Program-made: the position numbers and the translations under genes | Source: Sphingobacterium siyangense | GTDB taxonomy: Bacteria > Bacteroidota > Bacteroidia > Sphingobacteriales > Sphingobacteriaceae | NCBI RefSeq assembly: GCF_007830445.1 | Contig: NZ_VLKR01000024.1 | Coordinates: 31,733 to 95,732, forward strand | Length of the DNA stretch: 64,000 nucleotides | Reading direction: 5' to 3' | Notes under the pieces: generated by a model | What the model was told of the DNA's origin: nothing | Database searches by the model: none | The model's input: only the letters and a program-made list of their open reading frames with translations | Part shown: one piece after another, positions 9,523-17,499 of the stretch | Layout: each line of letters opens with the position of its first letter | How positions within the stretch are numbered: position 1 is the first letter of the stretch

Positions 9523-10809
9523 TTAACGATTTGAAAATTCAACGTAGTCGCGTTCTGTGTGGCCAACGTATACTTGTCTAGGACGACCGATAGGCTCTTT
9601 GTTTTCGCGCATTTCTTTCCATTGTGCAATCCATCCCGGTAGACGGCCTAAAGCAAATAATACCGTAAACATATCTGCTTTGAAACCTAATGCACGGTAG
9701 ATGATACCTGAATAGAAGTCAACATTTGGATAAAGTTTTCTGTCGATGAAATATTGGTCATTCAATGCTGCTTCTTCAAGCTTTTTAGCGATATCCAATA
9801 CCGGATCTTGAACGCCTAATTTCTCCAAGATATCATCACATGCTTTTTTGATGATCTTAGCACGAGGGTCGAAGTTTTTATAAACGCGGTGACCGAATCC
9901 CATTAGACGGAAAGGGTCGTTTTTGTCTTTTGCTTTAGCAAGATATTTTTCAGCATCACCACCATCATTTTTAATGGCCTCCAACATCTCGATTACGGCT
10001 TGGTTTGCACCACCATGTAATGGTCCCCACAATGCATTGATACCCGATGCAACAGATGCATAAAGGTTTGCATTGGATGAACCAACGATGCGAACAGTAG
10101 ATGTTGAACAGTTTTGCTCGTGATCAGCATGTAAAATCAACAATTTGTGCATGGCATCAATTACGACTGGATCGAATGTTTTTTCATCGTTAACTTCTCC
10201 GAATAACATGTTTAGGAAGTTGTCAATGTAACCAAGGTTATTTTTTGGATAAACAACAGGATGACCTAATGATTTCTTTTGAATCCAAGAAACGATTGTT
10301 GGCATTTTTGCCAAAAGATTGATGATCGTTTGATCTTCTTCTTCGTCAGTTAAGTTAGGATTTAAAGATTCTGGGTAAAATGCCGATAATGCGCCTACTA
10401 AACACGAAAGTTGGCCCATTGGGTGAGATTTGGATGGGAATCCAGCGAAGAAGTTTTTCATGTCTTCGTGAATCATCATTTGCTTTTTGATGTCAGCTCT
10501 GAATTTTTCCAATACCTCTTTTTTGGGAAGTTCTCCATAAATCAACAAATAAGCAACTTCCAAGAAAGTCGATTTCTCTGCCAATTGTTCAATTGGATAT
10601 CCTCTATATCTCAATATGCCTTTTTCACCGTCAAGGAAAGTAATCGCACTTTTCGTTGCACCTGTATTTTTGTATCCTGGGTCTAACGTAATAAATCCGC
10701 TTAGATCTCTTAATTTCGAAATATCAACTGCTTTTTCATTTTCAGTACCGACAATGACCGGAAGGTCATACGAAGTGCCGTCTAAATTTATAGATGCTTT
10801 ATCTGACAT
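9523..10809 (-). CDS. gltA: Citrate synthase (type II)
   Basis: 428 residues, the length of bacterial type II (hexameric) citrate synthases. Condenses oxaloacetate and acetyl-CoA to citrate in the TCA cycle in the cytoplasm. GPLHGGANQAVIEML contains the first catalytic histidine region, and MGFGHRVYKNFDPRAKII contains the second histidine and the substrate-binding arginine; the catalytic aspartate lies further on near VDFYSG. The N-terminal beta domain (SINLDGTSYDLPVIVGTE) is typical of the Gram-negative type. It is a single-gene transcription unit: its terminator lies at 9474-9502 and a TAAATTTG -7 element at 10852-10859. Confidence 0.97.
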   Translation of the reverse strand: MSDKASINLDGTSYDLPVIVGTENEKAVDISKLRDLSGFITLDPGYKNTGATKSAITFLDGEKGILRYRGYPIEQLAEKSTFLEVAYLLIYGELPKKEVLEKFRADIKKQMMIHEDMKNFFAGFPSKSHPMGQLSCLVGALSAFYPESLNPNLTDEEEDQTIINLLAKMPTIVSWIQKKSLGHPVVYPKNNLGYIDNFLNMLFGEVNDEKTFDPVVIDAMHKLLILHADHEQNCSTSTVRIVGSSNANLYASVASGINALWGPLHGGANQAVIEMLEAIKNDGGDAEKYLAKAKDKNDPFRLMGFGHRVYKNFDPRAKIIKKACDDILEKLGVQDPVLDIAKKLEEAALNDQYFIDRKLYPNVDFYSGIIYRALGFKADMFTVLFALGRLPGWIAQWKEMRENKEPIGRPRQVYVGHTERDYVEFSNR

Positions 10810-10851
10810 GTTTATATATTATCTTATATCTGATTTGTTATGCTAATCTCA

Positions 10852-10859
10852 CAAATTTA
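10852..10859 (-). promoter_or_regulatory. Candidate -7 element of gltA promoter
   Basis: TAAATTTG on the minus strand matches TAnnTTTG, about 43 nt upstream of the gltA start. A TTTC at 10880-10883 could act as an imperfect -33 element 20 nt away. Confidence 0.5.
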
Positions 10860-11000
10860 ACTATTTGATATTTAAAATTGAAAGTTCTTTTGGAATTAAA
10901 ATGACATGATTGCGTCATTTTGGATAATATTCACTAATTATTTACTTAAATAAGCAAATAATTTATTCAAATTTAACATTATCTTATTTTGCAAAAAATA

Positions 11001-11246
11001 TCAATCTATTTTTCTTTGCGCAACCTTTCCTTTGTCTTCGTAGTTGCCCTGTTTACCCGATCCAAAAAAGGGGAGTATGACAAAACATACCAGAATAATA
11101 GAGGTTAGTGTCAGAATTCCCGTAGTCCACAATATTTTGCTGAAGTTCTCTGCATCCAATAGCTTAATGCCCCAAAGCCCCAGTAGGAAATAGGTGGCAA
11201 CGAAAAGTATCACCAAGGTGAGTAATATACCGAATATGTATTTCAT
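11001..11246 (-). CDS. Small two-helix membrane protein
   Basis: 81 residues with two clear transmembrane helices (about residues 4-24 and 38-62) and a charged C-terminal tail of about 18 residues (KQGNYEDKGKVAQRKID). I do not recognise a named family. It lies 81 nt after the SPFH gene on the same strand and probably belongs to the same unit of three genes, all of which have or are expected to have membrane contact. Its size, strand and the lack of a better frame support it as a real gene. Function unknown. Confidence 0.65.
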   Translation of the reverse strand: MKYIFGILLTLVILFVATYFLLGLWGIKLLDAENFSKILWTTGILTLTSIILVCFVILPFFGSGKQGNYEDKGKVAQRKID

Positions 11247-11327
11247 AGCTGAATTAATTTATGTGTTATGAATTGATTCACCTCGGTATAATTGAGCTGA
11301 ATCGTGATATGAATATCCCCGCATGCA

Positions 11328-12335
11328 TTATATTTTATTGAGGATCTGTTTTTTGAGCGTATCGAATTCTTCTTGGGTAATGATGTTTTCACGGAGCAGC
11401 AGCTGCAGCTTTTGAAGTTTCTCGACAAAGTCGCCCTCTTGCTGAATATGATCTTTGATCTCCTCTTTTTGGAGGTCAAACTGTTTTCCGAGTTCCATAC
11501 CGACGCCCAGCTGTGCCCCTACACCCGCGATTCCCCCTTCATTTTTAGCGGCATCACGGAGCGCACGTAGTTTTTCTAATTCAACATAGCTCAGACCTGC
11601 CTGTTGCGCCGCTTGATTTTGTGTGGTCAAATCTGCGATTTCTCCGATTCTTCGTTGAGTATTGGCGTCAAATTGAGTTCCTAAGATTTTGAAATCCGTA
11701 ACATCGAGCCCAAGATCCTTAAAGTCTTGTTCAACTGCAGTTTTGATATCGCTGGATAGCAGCCCCAGTTGGCTGTCAATCTCATTATAACCTAGTTTCT
11801 TTTGTGCAATCTGCGCAATAATTTGTTGTGGGATCCGATTATTGATGATGTCTTGAATGACAGCTGTGTTGACCGTATTTTGATTAGCTACAATGTTTTT
11901 ATAGAAATGCACTGGTTCCTTGATCAGGTAAGAGAATGTACCATTCAAGCCGATTTCTATTGGTAAATTGTAATGGGGGTCGATATATTTAATAGGTGTC
12001 CCCGTTCCCCAGGATTGATTGACGATAGCGGCCGTACGAAAAAAGTAGATGTAAAGTTTATGTTCGGATTCAAAGTTCTGCCGTAAACGCGCTAAAGTGG
12101 TAAAGAATGGATGGTTGTCCGTTTTGAGGTTGTATGTTCCCGGTTCGGTCAGCAGGTTTTCACCTTTTCCTTCATAGACAAGGATGCAGCCCTGCCCTGG
12201 AGCGAGGATCAGCTTGCTGGAATTTTTGATCTCGTTCCTTTCGGATGGGAATTTATACCACAATAATTGAGGGTCTTGGTTTTTCCACTCGATGACTTCA
12301 GAAAGCTGGTTGTTAAAAAGATTAAATAGTCCCAT
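11328..12335 (-). CDS. SPFH/band-7 domain protein with C-terminal SHOCT
   Basis: 335 residues without a signal peptide. Residues about 45-280 form an SPFH (band 7) domain of the COG4260 type, which lacks the membrane hairpin of classic stomatins and starts with a short GLFNLFNNQLSEVIEW segment. The C-terminal part (about 300-335) is a SHOCT-like helical hairpin, with EEFDTLKKQIL as its typical end. Proteins of this type form oligomeric membrane-associated platforms. It lies 5 nt after the zinc-ribbon membrane protein gene, so the pair is likely a functional unit. A comparable pair is Bacillus subtilis YdjG/YdjI, which recruits PspA; no pspA is seen here. Confidence 0.8.
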   Translation of the reverse strand: MGLFNLFNNQLSEVIEWKNQDPQLLWYKFPSERNEIKNSSKLILAPGQGCILVYEGKGENLLTEPGTYNLKTDNHPFFTTLARLRQNFESEHKLYIYFFRTAAIVNQSWGTGTPIKYIDPHYNLPIEIGLNGTFSYLIKEPVHFYKNIVANQNTVNTAVIQDIINNRIPQQIIAQIAQKKLGYNEIDSQLGLLSSDIKTAVEQDFKDLGLDVTDFKILGTQFDANTQRRIGEIADLTTQNQAAQQAGLSYVELEKLRALRDAAKNEGGIAGVGAQLGVGMELGKQFDLQKEEIKDHIQQEGDFVEKLQKLQLLLRENIITQEEFDTLKKQILNKI

Positions 12336-12340
12336 AGTGT

Positions 12341-13711
12341 TTAATTTAGTGTGTCGAATTTGGGGTTATACCCTTCAAACTTGTTGATTTGTTTGCCGTT
12401 ATTATCAAAATAATAATAGTCGCTGGCTCCCTTTATGATAAAACCATCTTTGAGTAGGCTCCCATTTCCATACATGGATTTAAGATCTGTGGTCACTGTT
12501 TTTTGTATAGCGCCAGTTGTTACATCCAATAGTTGGATCTGGAAAGGATCGTCTTCGGCAGGCGTTGGTTTATACGCAATGAGTAGCGTTTTGTCATTCT
12601 GCGCAATGATTACAGGCTGAAAGTAAAGTCTTCCTGGCGTAAAGTCCTTGAAGCTGATCAGACGGGCGCCCTTAAATTGCCATGGATTAATCAATACCTT
12701 TTTATAAGGATCGCGGTCGGTGAATATGCCCGATCCGCCGTAGTCTTTATCCCAGGAAAATCGCGGGCTATCTTTGGGGAATCCATATTGATATTGATAA
12801 CTGTACTGGATTAACTGGATTTTTTCTTCTGGATAATAACTGGATTTACTTGAAAAGGTAAATTCCGTTTTTGTTGTTGGGTTGGGAAGCTTTTTCCTTC
12901 TTTCGTCGTACAGCTGTTTGTCGGGAATAGATTTGTTAACCAAGGGATAATAAGCTAGGTTTTGGCCTTCATTGTTGACAATTTGATAGGCTGAGCCATA
13001 GTCTTCGTATTTAAATTCAACTTTGGCGATTCCTGTGCTTAAAGATGGCGCATCTTTTACATAGTTCTCTAGGACACTTTTATACGTGAGTGTATTTCTG
13101 TCCAGCTGATAAATGTATTTGGATTTGACGATGATATATAGGTTCTGGTCTTCAAATACCTGAAGTTTGACGTCGCTGCTTGATAGTTCGACGGGAGTTT
13201 CCATCAGAGCTTTTACCCATTCTTTTTTACCCGTTTTGGGATCGAAGAGCCCAATATAAACCTTATTGTCCTTGTTTTCGTCCATTCGTTTTCTGAAGGT
13301 TCCGACATTACCGACGACAACAACATGTGGTGTATTATCTTTATCCAAAAATAGCGTGTTGCTTGCGTAGTTCCATTCGAGAGGTTCTGCCTCTTCTTTT
13401 TTCTCTGCTGTATTGGAAGTGCTGTAAGTTGAATAATCGGGCGCTGGCTTTTTGGAAAAAATAGCACTCAGGGCTCCAATGATAAACATAAGCGCAATAG
13501 AGCCCACAACGGCAAATAATACAATCCGTATAGCTTTATATTGATCTTGGTTGTTGCGTGGGTAGTTATAGTTGTGGTTGATATTGATGTCATCACTATC
13601 CAGAAAAAATTCTGTTCCACAGCTATCACATTTGTAATAATCGGGGCGTAAAGTGGTGATTTTTATACTGCCACAATGCGGACATTTGATCGCTTTGATA
13701 TTTTTAGCCAT
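12341..13711 (-). CDS. Zinc-ribbon membrane protein with large C-terminal domain
   Basis: 456 residues in three parts. Residues 10-31 form a zinc ribbon (CPHC ... CDSC, Cys10/13/28/31). After a polar Asn/Tyr-rich linker comes one transmembrane helix (about residues 61-86). The remaining 370 residues are rich in beta strand with phrases such as LFLDKDNTPHVVVVG and IYQLDRNTLTYKS that look like a PQQ/WD-type beta-propeller. With a cytoplasmic ribbon the propeller would lie outside the inner membrane. First gene of the zinc-ribbon/SPFH/small membrane protein unit. Function unknown; an envelope-stress role is inference from likeness to B. subtilis ydjG. Confidence 0.7.
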   Translation of the reverse strand: MAKNIKAIKCPHCGSIKITTLRPDYYKCDSCGTEFFLDSDDININHNYNYPRNNQDQYKAIRIVLFAVVGSIALMFIIGALSAIFSKKPAPDYSTYSTSNTAEKKEEAEPLEWNYASNTLFLDKDNTPHVVVVGNVGTFRKRMDENKDNKVYIGLFDPKTGKKEWVKALMETPVELSSSDVKLQVFEDQNLYIIVKSKYIYQLDRNTLTYKSVLENYVKDAPSLSTGIAKVEFKYEDYGSAYQIVNNEGQNLAYYPLVNKSIPDKQLYDERRKKLPNPTTKTEFTFSSKSSYYPEEKIQLIQYSYQYQYGFPKDSPRFSWDKDYGGSGIFTDRDPYKKVLINPWQFKGARLISFKDFTPGRLYFQPVIIAQNDKTLLIAYKPTPAEDDPFQIQLLDVTTGAIQKTVTTDLKSMYGNGSLLKDGFIIKGASDYYYFDNNGKQINKFEGYNPKFDTLN

Positions 13712-13999
13712 TGATCTTTCTTGTATTTGTTTTTAAACCATCTCCTTTTGGAGTGAACGGTGTGACTGATTGCTATCAATTTTACACAGTGGAAATTCCT
13801 GTTTTTTCAATTGATGAAGCGATTTATGAATGAATTTAGAATTAAAATAAACGTATTGCAAATTTTCTGCCAGCTAACTTATATTCGTCGGATTTGAGTT
13901 TAAATACGCAAGAAATGAGCCACTTCTTTTTTTAGAGGGGTGAGGAAGGTCTTATTTTGGGAGAGATCCGTAAAGGAAAGAAAAAATATTTTTTGTATT
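13712..13999. other. Intergenic, mostly featureless
   Basis: Divergent region between the zinc-ribbon gene (-) and blaI-like gene (+). Apart from the operator that begins at 14000, I see no gene, no strong hairpin and no repeat. It must contain promoters for both directions. Confidence 0.6.
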
Positions 14000-14031
14000 T
14001 ACGAATTATTCGTAGATTAGTGATAGATTAG
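13992..14031 (+). promoter_or_regulatory. Promoter with BlaI-type palindromic operator
   Basis: Positions 14000-14014 are a perfect palindrome, TACGAAT-T-ATTCGTA. BlaI/MecI-family repressors bind such dyads with TAC...GTA ends. A TTTG at 13992-13995 and TAGATTAG at 14013-14020 (one mismatch to TAnnTTTG, 17-nt spacing) flank it, so a bound repressor would cover the promoter. This suggests autoregulation of the downstream blaI/blaR-like pair. Confidence 0.75.
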
Positions 14032-14049
14032 AAACAGGAAGATAAAGAC

Positions 14050-14412
14050 ATGGAAAAATTAACAGCACAGGAAGAGCAGGCAATGCAATCTATTTGGAGC
14101 CTCAATGGAGGTTTTATAAAAGAGATCTTGGATAATGTAAAAGGCGAGAAGATGCCTTATACGACATTAGCTTCGACAGTAAAGAATCTGGAGCGCAAGG
14201 ATTTTGTGAAAGCAGTACGCTATGCCAATGCCAAGCGCTATGAGCCGATGGTGAGTGAGGAAGATTATAAGGCCAAGTTTATGAACTCCTTTGTGGGCGA
14301 TTATTTCAAAAATTCCTATAAAGAGATGGTTTCCTTTTTTGTACAGGAAGAAAAACTGACTGCTGATGAGTTAAAGGAGATCATGGATATGATTAAGCAT
14401 AATAAATCTTAA
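14050..14412 (+). CDS. BlaI/MecI/CopY-family transcriptional repressor
   Basis: 120 residues. N-terminal winged helix: LTAQEEQAMQSIW followed by PYTTLASTVKNLERKDFV, the recognition region of the BlaI family (TTV/TTLxxL...K-G pattern). The C-terminal half is the dimerization helix pair that in BlaI is cut by the activated BlaR1 protease system. It begins 36 nt after a perfect palindromic operator and is followed after 4 nt by the M56 gene, so the two are an operon. Likely a homodimeric repressor of its own promoter; whether it controls other genes cannot be told here. Confidence 0.92.
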   Translation: MEKLTAQEEQAMQSIWSLNGGFIKEILDNVKGEKMPYTTLASTVKNLERKDFVKAVRYANAKRYEPMVSEEDYKAKFMNSFVGDYFKNSYKEMVSFFVQEEKLTADELKEIMDMIKHNKS

Positions 14413-14416
14413 TGGC

Positions 14417-16201
14417 ATGGAAAGTCTACTAACCTATATTATACAAGTCAACCTGTTGTTGGGTATTATCTATCTGGGATATATCGGACTGTTGAAAGGC
14501 TTGACGTTCTATTTTTTAAATAGAGCCTACTTTTTAGTAGGGGGGCTATTTGCTTTTCTGTATCCATTTTTGGATTTAAAGTCTTTGTTTGTACAGCGCG
14601 GATTGAATATGGGGGTCGTAGGCGAGCAAATTTCGCTTTATATTATGGAGCCGGAGGTTCAACAGCAGCTGACATTAGGGAGGTTGGTGGAAATCGTATT
14701 TATGGCCGGTGCTGTTTTATTGTTATTAAAATTTGTATTTCAATTATTGAGTTTATTGCGAATTCATCTGAATTCGAGGTCCGATCAATGGCGGACTTAT
14801 CTATTCCGGAATGTGCTTATTCCTATTGTTCCATTTTCGTTTTTGAATAAAATCTATGTCAATAAAGGGCAGCATGTTGATGCTGAACTAAAAGATATTT
14901 TTAAGCATGAGGATATTCATGTGAAAGGCCTTCACAGTCTGGATATTTTACTGTTTGAAATGATATTGGTGTGTTGTTGGTACAATCCTTTCGTCTGGCT
15001 CATGCGCAGGGCCATTCGCCAAAATTTGGAGTTCCTGACTGATCAACAGGTTCTCGATAAAGGAATTGACAAGCAGACGTACCAATACAGCCTATTGAAT
15101 GTGTCCAAAAAGGGCACTTCAGTAGGATTGAGCAATCAATTTAATTTTAAACTTTTAAAACGTCGAATTATGATGATGAACAAGAAGCGATCATCGAAAA
15201 TAGAGCTGAGTAAATACGCCTTTCTTTTACCCGTATTTTTATTGACGGGAGCGGCATTTACGGTAAGTAAAGCGGAGGGAAGTATAGAGGGGGTAGTTGA
15301 GAAGGCAAATGAGACTACCTTTATTCAGTTGAACAAGGACTTACAGGTTGATGTTTCTTTGCCAGAAAAGAAGGTGAGTAAGGTAAGTAAGCCTTTGGTG
15401 GAAAATTTGTCGGTCAATCAAATGAGCGTAGATACTCTTATCGCGAAATCTCCGGCGGATACGCTTCATTTTCGGGCAAATATGAGATTTGAAAAGGAGC
15501 CTCTCTATATTTTGGAAGGTAAGGAGGTAAACTCCACTATTATGGCCGCTATACCAGGTACGGAAATCCAATCGATTGATGTGATTAAAGATAAGGCCGC
15601 AGCAATATATGGCGAAAAGGGTAAGAATGGTGTTATTCTTGTTGCATTGAAGAAAAACGGTTCACCTACGGTTACGAATCAGACGCTTACTTTTAATTAT
15701 GATAAAAAGGACAATGCAGCTAACGCTCCCAAGATGAAGGTGAAAGGAGAGCTTTCGGAAGTTGTTGTGACAGGGTATAAAAAAGAAGATGCGAGCGGAG
15801 GCGAACTCAAGGGCCGGGCAGAAGGAGTTGCGGTCTATATGAAGGGACGACCTACAGATCGTGAACCGGGCAAGTTTGGTGCCCGTAGTATTGGTGGGAT
15901 TAAGGGAGATCCACTATTTGTTGTGGACGGAAAAATTGTCGAAGATAAGAAGTTAAGTGAGTTGGACCCGAATACAATCCATACCTTGTCGATCTTGAAA
16001 GATCAAAGTGCTACTGCACTCTATGGTGATCAGGGAAAGGATGGCGTTATTATCATTGTCACCAAAGTCTATGCAAAGGAACATCCTGAAGCATTGTCTT
16101 CCGATCTCGAGGACCGTTTGTCAGGAAAAGTGAAAAAAGTAATTAAGACCGAGCTGGATAAAGAAAAAGTTGAAGCGGTTAAGGAAAAACAGGTACATTA
16201 A
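14417..16201 (+). CDS. BlaR1-like M56 metallopeptidase with two TonB-plug-like repeats
   Basis: 594 residues. The N-terminal part has several membrane helices (about 4-25, 33-50, 93-115). HEDIH at 164-168 is the HExxH zinc motif of M56 peptidases with Glu205 as likely third ligand; a helix follows at about 176-196 and another at 266-284. In BlaR1 the outer domain binds beta-lactams; here it is replaced. The rest carries two copies of a motif seen in SusC/TonB receptor plugs: PLYILEGKEV...IDVIKDKAAAIYGEKGKNGVI (362-408) and PLFVVDGKIV...LSILKDQSATALYGDQGKDGVI (499-546), with SEVVVTGYKKE (447-457) between them. Co-transcribed with the BlaI-like repressor. The signal it senses is unknown. Confidence 0.88.
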   Translation: MESLLTYIIQVNLLLGIIYLGYIGLLKGLTFYFLNRAYFLVGGLFAFLYPFLDLKSLFVQRGLNMGVVGEQISLYIMEPEVQQQLTLGRLVEIVFMAGAVLLLLKFVFQLLSLLRIHLNSRSDQWRTYLFRNVLIPIVPFSFLNKIYVNKGQHVDAELKDIFKHEDIHVKGLHSLDILLFEMILVCCWYNPFVWLMRRAIRQNLEFLTDQQVLDKGIDKQTYQYSLLNVSKKGTSVGLSNQFNFKLLKRRIMMMNKKRSSKIELSKYAFLLPVFLLTGAAFTVSKAEGSIEGVVEKANETTFIQLNKDLQVDVSLPEKKVSKVSKPLVENLSVNQMSVDTLIAKSPADTLHFRANMRFEKEPLYILEGKEVNSTIMAAIPGTEIQSIDVIKDKAAAIYGEKGKNGVILVALKKNGSPTVTNQTLTFNYDKKDNAANAPKMKVKGELSEVVVTGYKKEDASGGELKGRAEGVAVYMKGRPTDREPGKFGARSIGGIKGDPLFVVDGKIVEDKKLSELDPNTIHTLSILKDQSATALYGDQGKDGVIIIVTKVYAKEHPEALSSDLEDRLSGKVKKVIKTELDKEKVEAVKEKQVH

Positions 16202-16205
16202 TCCG

Positions 16206-16315
16206 TTCAACTAAAGCTTGACACAAGAAACATACAAGATCGACACAAGGATGACTATACCTAAGCCCTTGCTTAACACAAGGTCGACACAATAAAAGCA
16301 CAAGAGTTACACAAG
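16206..16315. repeat. 11-nt periodic array (ACACAAG type)
   Basis: Seven copies of a motif close to ACACAAG start at 16221, 16232, 16243, 16276, 16287, 16298 and 16309. All gaps are 11 nt or 33 nt, so they keep one 11-nt phase; ACTAAAG at 16210 also fits, while the frames at 16254 and 16265 are degenerate. The array fills the space from the blaR-like stop codon to the terminator hairpin. Because 11 is not a multiple of 3 it cannot be a coding repeat. Function unknown. Confidence 0.85.
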
Positions 16316-16338
16316 AAAAGCCGATTTATTCGGCTTTT
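16316..16338 (+). terminator. Terminator after the blaI/blaR-like operon
   Basis: Perfect 9-bp stem AAAAGCCGA / TCGGCTTTT with a 5-nt loop. It directly follows the 11-nt array and precedes the toxin-antitoxin pair. Confidence 0.8.
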
Positions 16339-16359
16339 CCGTTTGTGGAGTTGTTTTAT

Positions 16360-16367
16360 TAACTTTG
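16360..16367 (+). promoter_or_regulatory. Candidate -7 element of the toxin-antitoxin pair
   Basis: TAACTTTG fits TAnnTTTG and lies 16 nt before the antitoxin ATG. A TTTG at 16342-16345 is only 14 nt away, shorter than the usual spacing, so the -33 part is uncertain. Confidence 0.45.
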
Positions 16368-16383
16368 TAAAAACGAAAGGGTT

Positions 16384-16587
16384 ATGGCAATATTATCATT
16401 TCAAATAGATTCTTCTGAAGTAGAAAAGATTAAAGCAGTACTAAAGGCACTCGGTGGGACAAAAATAAAAATTGAGTCTGAAGATAGATCGTCGAAATTA
16501 AATGACCGCGTGAAAGAAGCTAGGGCTGAGAAGAAAAAAGGCGAATTAGTCCAATTGGATAGCAAGAATATATGGGAAAGTATTTAA
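16384..16587 (+). CDS. Antitoxin of YoeB-type module (DUF2683-like)
   Basis: 67 residues, short and charged. The N-terminal 30 residues (SFQIDSSEVEKIKAVLKALG) would form a strand and helix for dimer/DNA binding, and the basic-acidic C-terminus (VKEARAEKKKGELV) would wrap the toxin. It is not a Phd/YefM-type sequence; it is more like the small DUF2683-type proteins found before Txe/YoeB genes in Bacteroidetes. Its end overlaps the toxin gene by 16 nt, a sign of coupled translation. The call rests mostly on the partner. Confidence 0.75.
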   Translation: MAILSFQIDSSEVEKIKAVLKALGGTKIKIESEDRSSKLNDRVKEARAEKKKGELVQLDSKNIWESI

Positions 16588-16853
16588 TCCAATATTCGAA
16601 AAAAGCGATTAGAGATTTGCAAATGATTAAAAAATCAGGACGTAAATCTGATAGGACAAAAATTGACCTATTTCTCTTGGAAATGGAGGAGAGTCCGAGA
16701 ATGGGGTCAGGCTCTCCCGAACAATTAAAATATTTTGACGGTGAAATTTGGAGTAGGGCGATCAATAAGAAAGATCGCCTTATTTATGAAATTTTTGAAG
16801 AAGAGATTGCTGTCGTTGTGATCCAAGCACTGGGGCATTACAACGACAAATAA
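16572..16853 (+). CDS. Txe/YoeB-family mRNA interferase toxin
   Basis: 93 residues of the RelE/YoeB fold. The pattern SPEQLKYF...WSRAINKKDRLIYEI...GHY matches YoeB: Glu50, Arg69, His89 and Tyr90 correspond to the catalytic Glu46, Arg65, His83 and Tyr84 of E. coli YoeB. YoeB toxins cut mRNA in the ribosomal A site. It carries three extra residues (NDK) after the usual C-terminal HY. The start overlaps the antitoxin gene by 16 nt. The stop codon lies only 1 nt from the end of the convergent pth gene. Confidence 0.9.
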   Translation: MGKYLIQYSKKAIRDLQMIKKSGRKSDRTKIDLFLLEMEESPRMGSGSPEQLKYFDGEIWSRAINKKDRLIYEIFEEEIAVVVIQALGHYNDK

Positions 16854-16854
16854 C

Positions 16855-17418
16855 TTATTTTGTATTCAAATTTGTCATCGTCAGCTCGATGCCGATATTG
16901 ACAAAACTCTGGATCATTTTAACGGAATGGTCAATTAAAGCCGGTAGTTCAGCTTGTTCCTCTTTGTCAAAAGGGCCAAGTACATAATCCACTTGTCTAC
17001 CTTTTGGGTAATTGTCTCCAATACCGAAACGTAAGCGCGGATAAACCTGTCCGCCACAAAGCTGTTCAATGGATTTAAGTCCGTTATGACCGGCGCTGCT
17101 TCCTTTGGGTTTCATTCGTAGCGAACCAAATGGAATAGCCAGATCATCCACAATCACCAATACATTCTGAATTGGGACTTTACATTGTTGCATATAGTAG
17201 TTAACAGCCTTACCACTTAAGTTCATGTAGGTCGTGGGTTTAATTACTGTGACGTTGTGGCCTCTTTGCTTAAATTCGCTATAATAGGCTAACTTGAGCA
17301 AGGAGAAACTGGCGCCAGCCTGTTTGACAAGCTCGTCGGCAACCATAAAACCTATATTATGCCGTGTATCGGCATATTCACTGCCAATGTTGCCCAATCC
17401 AACGATAAGATAATTCAT
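16855..17418 (-). CDS. pth: Peptidyl-tRNA hydrolase
   Basis: 187 residues, the usual size. Releases tRNA from peptidyl-tRNA drop-off products. The N-terminal LIVGLGNIGSEYADTRHNIGFMV contains the conserved Asn and the catalytic His, and VIVDDLAIPFG...GSSAGHNGLKS contains the catalytic Asp and the Asn/His region. It lies after rplY (Ctc), a pairing conserved across many bacteria, with a hairpin terminator in between. A TATTTTTG -7-like element (17423-17430) sits directly before the ATG, so a separate near-leaderless transcript is possible. Confidence 0.96.
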   Translation of the reverse strand: MNYLIVGLGNIGSEYADTRHNIGFMVADELVKQAGASFSLLKLAYYSEFKQRGHNVTVIKPTTYMNLSGKAVNYYMQQCKVPIQNVLVIVDDLAIPFGSLRMKPKGSSAGHNGLKSIEQLCGGQVYPRLRFGIGDNYPKGRQVDYVLGPFDKEEQAELPALIDHSVKMIQSFVNIGIELTMTNLNTK

Positions 17419-17446
17419 GATGCAAAAATAAAAATTTTAATAAACA

Positions 17447-17471
17447 AAAAAGCACCGAATTTCGGTGCTTT
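17447..17471 (-). terminator. Terminator between rplY and pth
   Basis: Perfect inverted repeat AAAGCACCG / CGGTGCTTT with a 5-nt loop (the dyad can be extended inward), A-run and T-run at its ends. It lies 29 nt after the rplY stop. Confidence 0.85.
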
Positions 17472-17499
17472 CTGTAGTATTTTAAGAATCTTGTTCAGA

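Noticed and set aside
9354..9629. 91-codon reading frame on the minus strand across the gltA end
   Set aside because: Overlaps gltA in another frame and its terminator; no family motif. A shadow frame.
16206..16315. CRISPR array as explanation for the repeated motif
   Set aside because: Repeat unit of 11 nt is far too short, no spacers of constant length, and no cas gene nearby.
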